A stretch of DNA of 5,207 bases, from positions 1-5,207 of the forward strand of contig MVRP01000257.1 of assembly GCA_002067405.1 (NCBI GenBank), read 5' to 3'. Every line of letters begins with the position of its first letter. The stretch's first letter is position 1. Below are positions 1 through 5,207 of the stretch, piece by piece. Made by a program: the position numbers and the translations under genes. The notes beneath the pieces are model-generated. The model did no database searches. It had not been told where the DNA came from and worked only from the letters and a program-made list of their open reading frames with translations. The DNA is from Syntrophorhabdaceae bacterium PtaU1.Bin034. GTDB taxonomy: Bacteria; Desulfobacterota_G; Syntrophorhabdia; Syntrophorhabdales; WCHB1-27.

Positions 1-290
1 GTGGTATCGGCAATGACTGCTGAACTTGAGCCCTGATCGATATCAACATCCTGAACGGGGAAAGGGCCGAGACCAGGCACCGTGCCCATACTGCCCGCAG
101 GAACGGTAACCAGTTGTCTGTTCGTAAGATAGGAGTACATTGATTCGTTCTTGAGATGGGGGAAATAGTCCGACCGGGCACTCTTCCTCTTCTCGCGGCT
201 TTCCCGGACCTTTGCCCCGGCGATTTTGAGGGACGAGTTTTGGGCCACTGCAAGGCTAACCGCTTCATCGAGGGTCAGTTTGCGTGTTTC
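1..290 (-). other. N-terminal part of a TolC/OEP-type outer-membrane efflux domain (cut by window edge)
   Basis: Residues 1041-1136 of the fused protein. KLTLDEAVSLAVAQNSSLKIA is the classic opening of outer-membrane efflux proteins. It is followed by a charged helix (AKVRESREKRKSARSD) and the YFPHLK motif at 1082-1087 that precedes the first beta-strand of the barrel. The stretch rich in Gly, Pro and Val (VPAGSMGTVPGLGPFPVQD) and the Gln-Gly-Ser-Ser following fit the first extracellular loop and second strand of this family. Only about the first 95 residues are in the window; a complete domain would need roughly 300-350 more residues to the left. In the assembled pump this part would form the trimeric exit duct across the outer membrane, matching the trimeric RND pump one to one. 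Confidence 0.85.
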
Positions 291-3200
291 GGCGAAAGCC
301 TGCCCCGATCCGAGGAGGAACGCCAGGACGATCATGAGAGCGGCTGCGGGAGCCTTCCTGATACGCGATCTTATGACAACGAAGAGCACGGGCACGACGA
401 GGAGCGTGAAGAACATGGAGAAGATGAGTCCCACCGCAATGACGGAGGCAAGGGGACTCCAGAGGGCCGAACGGGAAAGAATCATTGGGGTCACGCCTAC
501 CGCTGCGGCCATTGTAGTAAGGAATATTGGCCTCAGACGACGCTGTCCGGCTTCTGTCGCTGCTTGCTCGAGAGTATGCCCCTCCGCGATCTTCTCGTTA
601 ATATAATCGACGAGGATGATTGCATTTCGCACCACGATGCCGCATACGCTGATAAGACCTATGAATGCCATGAAACCGAAGGGGTTAGAGGTAACAAGCA
701 ATCCGAACGCCGCACCAAGAAGCGCTAACGGAATGGATGACATAACCACGAGGGGCTCCGATACGTTCCGGAACTGGACGAGAAGCACGAGAAAAATAGC
801 TACAAGACTGATACCAAGGGCGGCGAGTAGCCGAGGCATATTGTCTTCCTCGTTGAATTTTTCTCCTCCATAGTAGATGCGGTACCCGGGAGGCAGCTTG
901 ATTGCAGCGATCTTCGGGGCAACGGCGTCAAGGAGGGCGGAAGCGTAAAACCCCGTCTTGACGAAACTGCGGACCGTAAGTGTCCTGACGCCGTTCCGGC
1001 GCACGATGCGGCTCGTCTGCCAGTCAGGTTTGACAGAGCCGATGGCTCGTAAGGGCACACTGGCATGGGTAAGCTGGGATGTCATGTAGGCATTACGTAC
1101 ATCATCAAAGGAAGAGCGCTCGTCCTTCTTGAGGCGAAGGAGCATGGTCACCGCTCGGTCCCCCTCCCAGAAGACGCCAAACGGATAGCCGTCAAAGCCG
1201 CCTGATAGTATCTGCGAGACCGCCCCGTTGGTCAGACCGAGACGATTGGCCAGTTCATTGTTGACGTCAATATCGACCATGTAGGAGTCGTTAAAATAGT
1301 CGCGATGCACATACCGGGAAAAAGGCACTGCCCGGACAATATTTTCCACTTCCGTTCCGACCTGTTTCAACGTGGCAATGTCGTCACCAGAGATCCGGAT
1401 TTCTATCGGGGCCTCCTGTGACGATCCCTGCTGCAATTCTTTGACGATAACCAGCGCCTCGGGAACGACAGCACCCAATCTCATTTGCAGGTCGGCCACA
1501 AGGGCCGGCGTATCCTTTACTGATCGGGTGTTGACAATGAACTGGCCGTAGGCAGCATCGGGCTGTTGGGGGTTGACGTTGTAGTAAAACCTCGGGGCGC
1601 TCTGCCCGACAAAGCTTGCGTAATGGGCCACTTCGGGACGGCCGGCCAGATACTTTTCGATCCGGCCCATGGCGGCATCTGTTGCCTCGATACGCGTACC
1701 CTGACGCATCCAGAGATCGATAACAAACTGGTTGCGTTCGGCAGAAGGGAAGAATTGGTCCGGCACGAGTTTGAAAAGAATCGCACCGAGACAGATGCCT
1801 CCAACTCCCACCGCCATAGCCAGCCCCTTTCTTTTCATGAAGAAGACGATCGCCTTCCCGTAGACGCTCTGAAGACCGTCGAGGAGGTTAAACTTTTTCT
1901 TCTTGTCGGGGGCTTCGTGGTCGTGGAGCCCCTTCTTGATAAAAAGTCTGCAAAGGAAAGGCGTGAGCATGCAGGCGACAATAAAGGAGATGGTAAGCGC
2001 AATGGCCACGGTGAGCGGGAGCGCAACGATGAACTCACCGGCAGTACCCGTGAGGATGAGGAGAGGCAAAAATGAACAGATGATGGTCACCGTCGCGGTC
2101 AAAACCGGGACAACAACTTCCGTGGCACAGCGCCACGCCGCTTCGGCCCTCGGCACTTTGCGATCAAGGAGCTCGACATAGTTGTCTGCGATTACTATGG
2201 CATCATCTACGACTATACCGAGGACCACTATGAGCGACGCAATTGATACCTGGTGCAAGAGGATGCCGAAGGTGTTCATGATCCCCAGAGTTGTGCAAAG
2301 CGTCACCGGAATTGCCAGGGCCGCAATAACGGCAACGCGGATAGGCAGCAGGATTATCGTCACCAGAATGACGGCGGCTATGGCAAGCAGGAATTCATGA
2401 CCTAAATGGCTGATGCGCTCCTTAACCATAGTCGGCTGATCGGCAATAAGATCGACTTTTATGTCTGGAGGCAGCAGCGTTCGAAGGTAAGTCATGATCT
2501 CGTTAAGCTGATCACCCAATTCGGTGACATTCTTGCCCTTTTGCATTTCGACCGAGAGCAACACGCTCGGCTTTCCGTCGTAGCGGACAAGGAAGACCGG
2601 GTCCTGGTAGCGCCGCTCAACCTTTGCCACGTCCTTTATATAGACAGGCTCGCCTGTTTTTGAAATGTCGATCATTACATTTCTGATCTGCTCTTCCGTG
2701 GTAAAGGGCCCCGTTGTTCTCATGGGGACCTTTGAACGGCCGGTCTCGGCGCTTCCCGTACTCGCAATAACGTTCCTCTGCTGCAGCGCCTGCATCGCGC
2801 GGACTGGATCCGCAAAATACTGGGAAAGGCGCATGAGGCTTCCCGTGATCCATACCTGCTCGCTCTGGTCCCCGTAGCGCATCATCTTTCCGACATCGCG
2901 GACGGCCCGGAACCGGTCCTGTATCGTATCAACATAATCGCGCAATTCTCTGTACCCGTAACGTTCCCCGTGGACTGCCAGGAGCAGGGCGACGGTGTCG
3001 CCGAAATCAGAGTTCACAATCGGCCCGCGGACCCCGGAGGGTAGTTCCGTCTGTGCCGTTTCAATCATTTCATTGCGGAGCTTTGCCCAGAAAAGATCTG
3101 AATTCTTGACGTAATCCTCCAGTTCCACATTGATGATGACGAGGCCCGGGCGGCTCGTGGAATAGGTCAGTTCCTTTCTGACCTCAGGAAACTTGAAAAT

Positions 3201-3410
3201 ATGTTTCTCAAGCGTTTTTGTGACCTGCTTCTCCACCTGTTCCGAGGTGGCGCCGGGGTACTGAGCGATCACGAGGCCTGTCCGGATGGTGACGGTGGGA
3301 TCTTCCGTCCTCGGCATCTTCATAAGGGCGTAAAGCCCTACGGCAAATGCCATCGCGGCGAGAACGAGGGTGACGGAGGGGTGACGGAGCGAGAACTTGA
3401 TGGGATTCAT
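1..3410 (-). CDS. RND efflux pump fused in frame to a TolC-like outer-membrane channel (partial, runs off left edge)
   Basis: ATG at 3410; 1136 sense codons to the window edge without a stop. Residues 1 to about 1013 are a full-length proton-driven RND pump (ACR_tran family). TM1 is at about 12-31, followed by MPRTEDP and the first porter region with YPGATSEQVE. TM2-TM6 lie at about 339-482, with GIVVDDAIVIADN at 398-410; Asp402-Asp403 match the AcrB proton-relay pair. TM7 is at about 528-547, then the second porter region, and TM8-TM12 at about 861-1013. TM10 has VVRNAIILVDY, with Arg928 where AcrB has Lys940. After RSRIRK comes a signal-peptide-like segment ending at Ala1040, then a TolC/OEP N-terminus. 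The start fits the family's usual N-terminus (MNPIKFSLRHPS) and overlaps the adaptor stop by four bases. The sequence looks more like multidrug (HAE-type) than metal (CusA/CzcA) pumps, an impression only. Substrate unknown. Confidence 0.93.
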   Translation of the reverse strand, partial: MNPIKFSLRHPSVTLVLAAMAFAVGLYALMKMPRTEDPTVTIRTGLVIAQYPGATSEQVEKQVTKTLEKHIFKFPEVRKELTYSTSRPGLVIINVELEDYVKNSDLFWAKLRNEMIETAQTELPSGVRGPIVNSDFGDTVALLLAVHGERYGYRELRDYVDTIQDRFRAVRDVGKMMRYGDQSEQVWITGSLMRLSQYFADPVRAMQALQQRNVIASTGSAETGRSKVPMRTTGPFTTEEQIRNVMIDISKTGEPVYIKDVAKVERRYQDPVFLVRYDGKPSVLLSVEMQKGKNVTELGDQLNEIMTYLRTLLPPDIKVDLIADQPTMVKERISHLGHEFLLAIAAVILVTIILLPIRVAVIAALAIPVTLCTTLGIMNTFGILLHQVSIASLIVVLGIVVDDAIVIADNYVELLDRKVPRAEAAWRCATEVVVPVLTATVTIICSFLPLLILTGTAGEFIVALPLTVAIALTISFIVACMLTPFLCRLFIKKGLHDHEAPDKKKKFNLLDGLQSVYGKAIVFFMKRKGLAMAVGVGGICLGAILFKLVPDQFFPSAERNQFVIDLWMRQGTRIEATDAAMGRIEKYLAGRPEVAHYASFVGQSAPRFYYNVNPQQPDAAYGQFIVNTRSVKDTPALVADLQMRLGAVVPEALVIVKELQQGSSQEAPIEIRISGDDIATLKQVGTEVENIVRAVPFSRYVHRDYFNDSYMVDIDVNNELANRLGLTNGAVSQILSGGFDGYPFGVFWEGDRAVTMLLRLKKDERSSFDDVRNAYMTSQLTHASVPLRAIGSVKPDWQTSRIVRRNGVRTLTVRSFVKTGFYASALLDAVAPKIAAIKLPPGYRIYYGGEKFNEEDNMPRLLAALGISLVAIFLVLLVQFRNVSEPLVVMSSIPLALLGAAFGLLVTSNPFGFMAFIGLISVCGIVVRNAIILVDYINEKIAEGHTLEQAATEAGQRRLRPIFLTTMAAAVGVTPMILSRSALWSPLASVIAVGLIFSMFFTLLVVPVLFVVIRSRIRKAPAAALMIVLAFLLGSGQAFAETRKLTLDEAVSLAVAQNSSLKIAGAKVRESREKRKSARSDYFPHLKNESMYSYLTNRQLVTVPAGSMGTVPGLGPFPVQDVDIDQGSSSAVIADT
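291..359 (-). other. Junction segment: Sec signal peptide-like helix with AFA|E cleavage site between pump and channel
   Basis: Residues 1018-1040 of the fused protein. The basic stretch RSRIRK (1014-1019) follows TM12 directly and should be cytoplasmic by the positive-inside rule. A hydrophobic core AAALMIVLAFLLGSG (1022-1036) then leads to QAFA|ET, a textbook signal peptidase I site with small residues at -3 and -1. RND pumps normally end in the cytoplasm, so this thirteenth hydrophobic segment is exactly what is needed to carry the channel part back into the periplasm. Whether it is cleaved, or stays as a membrane anchor, cannot be read from the sequence. Confidence 0.75.
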
Positions 3411-4537
3411 GGCGCTGTTTTCCCTTGATTATTTTCTGCCGGCCGGCTTGCTATAGTAACCGGCATGCCGTCACGGAGACGATCCTGACCCGCAATAACG
3501 ATCGACTCGTCTCCTGAAAGACCTTCTTGAATCTCCATTTCGGTGCCGCAAAGCCCACCTATCTTCACCCGTTTACTGTAGACACGCCCCTCCTTGGGGA
3601 AGTAAACGAAGACTATCGTTGCTCCCTGCGCGTCGCGGACTATTGCTTCACCGGGCAGGGTCATCATTGATACCTTCCGGTCGCCTGCAATCTTGGCCTC
3701 CGCCACCATCCCAATTTTCAGTACCTGCTTGGGGTTGGACAGACTGATGCGCGCCATATAGGTCCTTGTGCTCGGGTCGGCACCGACATTGATAATGCGA
3801 ACGGTACCTTCAAAGGACTGACCTGGCAAGGCAGGTAGCGTGACAAGGGCCTTTTGACCGACCCGCACGAGATGGACGTCCGTTTCCGGAACTCCGACAT
3901 TGACCTCTACGGGATTGAGCCGAACTATGCGAAAAACAGGTTTCCCCGGTGAAGCCGTTTCGCCCGGCTCTATGCTACGCATGTCAATATAACCATCGAT
4001 GGGGGCAACGAGAGTTGCATCAGAAAGCCGCTTTTGCGCCAGCTGTTCATTGGCTACGGCCTGACGGACCTGTTCTCCGGCAGCATCCAGCGCAGCTTTG
4101 AATTTTTCAAAATCATTGGGTGCGAGGCTTTTCGAATCATAGAGAAATTTCATTCTTCCGTATTCTTCCTCGGCCCTCCGCAGTCCCACTTTGGCCTGGT
4201 CGAGCTGAGCCGTAGCCGCTGCAACTCCCAGGCGATAGTCAAGCGGGTCGACCGCTGCTATTCTCTGTCCTTTCTTGACGTAATCGCCCTCACGGGGGCC
4301 TACGAAAATGACCCTACCGGAAACGAGGAAGGTCAGCATCGAAGGTGCATCGGGCGAAACGACTGAGCCGCTTACAAGTATCGTCTGGTTACACTCGGCA
4401 CGATGAACATTACCGATTTCGACCGGAACAGAGTCAATCTTTGATTCCGGGTTCTTTCCAGGTGAACAGGAAGCGACAAAAATGCAAATGGAAAATATCC
4501 AAAGCAAGGACGTTAAAAACCGCGGAATAAATATCAT
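3407..4537 (-). CDS. RND efflux periplasmic adaptor (membrane-fusion protein, HlyD/AcrA/MexJ type), lipoprotein
   Basis: The protein bridges the inner-membrane pump and the outer-membrane channel in the periplasm. From ATG 4537 it has 376 residues, normal for the family; an in-frame ATG at 4561 would add eight residues but lacks a ribosome site. Residues 1-24 form a lipoprotein signal peptide with lipobox VASC, so the mature protein should begin at acylated Cys24. Then come the first lipoyl half (about 66-100, with GDYVKKGQ), an alpha-helical hairpin (about 102-173) that would contact the channel, and the second lipoyl half (about 176-205, VAPIDGYI and PGETASPGKP). A beta-barrel (about 207-285) and a membrane-proximal domain to about 365 follow. 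This is the canonical domain order. The stop codon overlaps the start of the pump gene by four bases, which points to coupled translation and one complex. Family assignment is secure; the substrate is not shown. Confidence 0.95.
   Translation of the reverse strand: MIFIPRFLTSLLWIFSICIFVASCSPGKNPESKIDSVPVEIGNVHRAECNQTILVSGSVVSPDAPSMLTFLVSGRVIFVGPREGDYVKKGQRIAAVDPLDYRLGVAAATAQLDQAKVGLRRAEEEYGRMKFLYDSKSLAPNDFEKFKAALDAAGEQVRQAVANEQLAQKRLSDATLVAPIDGYIDMRSIEPGETASPGKPVFRIVRLNPVEVNVGVPETDVHLVRVGQKALVTLPALPGQSFEGTVRIINVGADPSTRTYMARISLSNPKQVLKIGMVAEAKIAGDRKVSMMTLPGEAIVRDAQGATIVFVYFPKEGRVYSKRVKIGGLCGTEMEIQEGLSGDESIVIAGQDRLRDGMPVTIASRPAENNQGKTAP
3421..3426 (-). promoter_or_regulatory. Ribosome binding site for the pump gene, inside the adaptor gene
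   Basis: On the minus strand AAGGGA lies 10 bases ahead of the pump ATG (3410-3408), within the last codons of the adaptor gene. The start overlaps the adaptor stop in the arrangement ATGA (3410-3407). The site is moderate in strength and spacing, so much of the initiation may come from ribosomes finishing the adaptor. Confidence 0.55.
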
Positions 4538-4599
4538 TAAGCTCTCCCCTCGGTCTTGCATATACTATTTCCTGGCCCTGTTAGCCATGCGGTAGACAA
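4538..4599 (-). promoter_or_regulatory. Regulator-adaptor intergenic spacer, possible operator or internal promoter
   Basis: This is the only non-coding stretch in the window, 62 bases between the TAA of the regulator and the preferred ATG of the adaptor. It begins AT-rich and contains a short inverted repeat, TGGC-N7-GCCA, at 4573-4587. It also has a TAGTAT box at 4562-4567 on the minus strand that resembles a -10 element, but no matching -35 box lies 16-18 bases upstream. The repeat arms are only four bases, so neither an operator nor a promoter can be claimed. The main promoter and TetR operator are more likely upstream of the regulator, beyond the right edge. Confidence 0.25.
4542..4551 (-). 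promoter_or_regulatory. Ribosome binding site that decides the adaptor start
   Basis: On the minus strand the sequence GAGGGGAGAG ends 4 bases before the ATG at 4537-4535, and its AGGGG core lies 8 bases before it. That is strong Shine-Dalgarno-like placement. The upstream in-frame ATG at 4561 would put this purine run inside the coding sequence and has no comparable site ahead of it. The ATG at 4537 is also the one that gives a compact lipoprotein signal peptide. Confidence 0.75.
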
Positions 4600-5205
4600 T
4601 TATTTTTGATACCCTTTCAACAATGCGTCTACCACCGTACGAACGATAATATCCGTCTTTCCGTCCATCAAATCAGTATATAAAGCCGCAGCGAATATCC
4701 CGTGAGATACCGTTGCCATAGAACTTACGATAACGTCTACGTCTATCTGTGATAATCGCCCTACTTTGATACATTCCTTAACCATCTCCTTGAATACTAA
4801 GTAAGTGTTTTTTGCCATGGAATCGTTCTTAAGGAATTCTTCACGCGTTCCGTACACAGGTCCTTTAAAGAAGATCAATTCATATTGCTTGGGATTCTTA
4901 AGGCCAAATTCCACGAGATGCAGGCAGGCTCGACGAAGCGTCTCCATCGGATCCGCAGAAACCGATCTAATCGGTTTTAATTCTTCCAGGAACTGGGCGA
5001 AAAACTCTTCAGAAATCGCTCGCAGCAGATCGTCCTTATTTTTGAAATAGAGATAGAGCGTTGTAGGGGAATATTCTATTTTCTTGGCGAGTTTCCGGAG
5101 AGAAAAGTTTTCGTACCCGTCACTGATAAATAATTCCCGGGCCGACTCGAGAATTTCTCTGCGAAACTCCTCTTTCTGCCTTGCTCTTTTTTCAACGGCT
5201 CCCAT
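4600..5205 (-). CDS. TetR/AcrR-family transcriptional regulator, probable local repressor of the efflux operon
   Basis: A 201-residue protein, the usual length for TetR-family one-component regulators, which bind DNA as dimers and are released by a small ligand. The N-terminal DNA-binding domain is clear: helix 1 around residues 12-29 (ILESARELFISDGY), then the helix-turn-helix at about 35-54 (SLRKLAKKIEYSPTTLYLYF) followed by KNKDDLL, the family signature. The ligand-binding half (about 65-201) is all helical and carries an SHG motif near 167-169, resembling the WHG-type C-terminal domain (TetR_C_33); that subfamily call is tentative. The gene lies first in the unit, on the same strand as the adaptor gene and 62 bases ahead of it, so it probably controls its own expression and that of the pump. 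The ATG lies 3 bases from the window edge, so its ribosome site and any longer N-terminus are outside the window. It is more AT-rich than the pump gene (two 60-base lines counted: 26 and 24 G+C). Ligand unknown. Confidence 0.93.
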   Translation of the reverse strand: MGAVEKRARQKEEFRREILESARELFISDGYENFSLRKLAKKIEYSPTTLYLYFKNKDDLLRAISEEFFAQFLEELKPIRSVSADPMETLRRACLHLVEFGLKNPKQYELIFFKGPVYGTREEFLKNDSMAKNTYLVFKEMVKECIKVGRLSQIDVDVIVSSMATVSHGIFAAALYTDLMDGKTDIIVRTVVDALLKGYQK

Positions 5206-5207
5206 TT

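Noticed and set aside
156..728. A 190-codon plus-strand open frame.
   Set aside because: It lies wholly antisense to the verified pump-channel frame, its product is charged low-complexity sequence with no recognisable domain, and it is explained as a shadow of the real gene.
1566..2075. A 169-codon plus-strand open frame.
   Set aside because: Antisense to the second porter region and TM6-TM7 of the pump; the product resembles no family and is very rich in Glu, Arg and Lys, as expected for the complement of membrane-helix codons.
800..3400. Several short open frames on both strands, which at first sight suggested a broken pump gene.
   Set aside because: Codon-by-codon translation of the minus strand from 3410 gives an uninterrupted RND protein. 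The short frames are out-of-frame or antisense shadows, and the pump is not a pseudogene.
4034..4366. A 110-codon plus-strand open frame.
   Set aside because: Antisense to the adaptor hairpin and lipoyl region, with no ribosome site or recognisable domain.
4538..4561. Longer adaptor start at the ATG at 4561.
   Set aside because: It would add a charged stretch (MQDRGESL) before the lipoprotein signal peptide and place the strong GAGGGGAGAG ribosome site inside the gene.
4573..4587. TGGC-N7-GCCA inverted repeat considered as a TetR operator or terminator.
   Set aside because: The arms are only four bases, mismatches begin immediately on both sides, and no U-tract follows in the direction of transcription. 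It is kept only as a weak remark in the spacer entry.

Overview
The window holds one transcriptional unit read entirely on the minus strand, from the right edge to the left. It encodes a Gram-negative tripartite RND drug/solvent-type efflux system. In transcription order it contains a TetR/AcrR-family regulator (5205-4600), a lipoprotein membrane-fusion (adaptor) protein of the HlyD/AcrA/MexJ type (4537-3407), and a very long open frame (3410 to beyond base 1). That last frame encodes an RND inner-membrane pump and then continues, without a stop codon, into the start of a TolC-like outer-membrane channel protein. I translated it codon by codon: 1136 consecutive sense codons lie inside the window and the gene is cut by the left edge.

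The main observation is the pump-channel fusion. The RND part is complete: 12 membrane segments, two periplasmic porter regions and the TM4 Asp-Asp pair. Its last helix is followed by a short basic stretch (RSRIRK), then a hydrophobic segment ending in AFA|E that looks like an intact Sec signal peptide, then typical OEP/TolC N-terminal sequence. The same polypeptide would thus carry the inner-membrane pump and the outer-membrane exit duct, possibly separated after synthesis by signal peptidase I. Adaptor and fused gene overlap by 4 bases (ATGA), so the adaptor, pump and channel are probably made together, under control of the regulator at the head of the unit.

Organism: a diderm (Gram-negative) bacterium, because a lipoprotein adaptor, an RND pump and a TolC channel require an outer membrane. 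Moderate-to-high GC in the pump gene and the protein style would fit Desulfobacterota (former Deltaproteobacteria) or a related group, but this is only an impression. The regulator gene is visibly more AT-rich than the pump gene.

The only non-coding stretch is the 62 bases between regulator and adaptor. No RNA gene, insertion sequence, CRISPR array or terminator was seen. The substrate of the pump cannot be told from the sequence.
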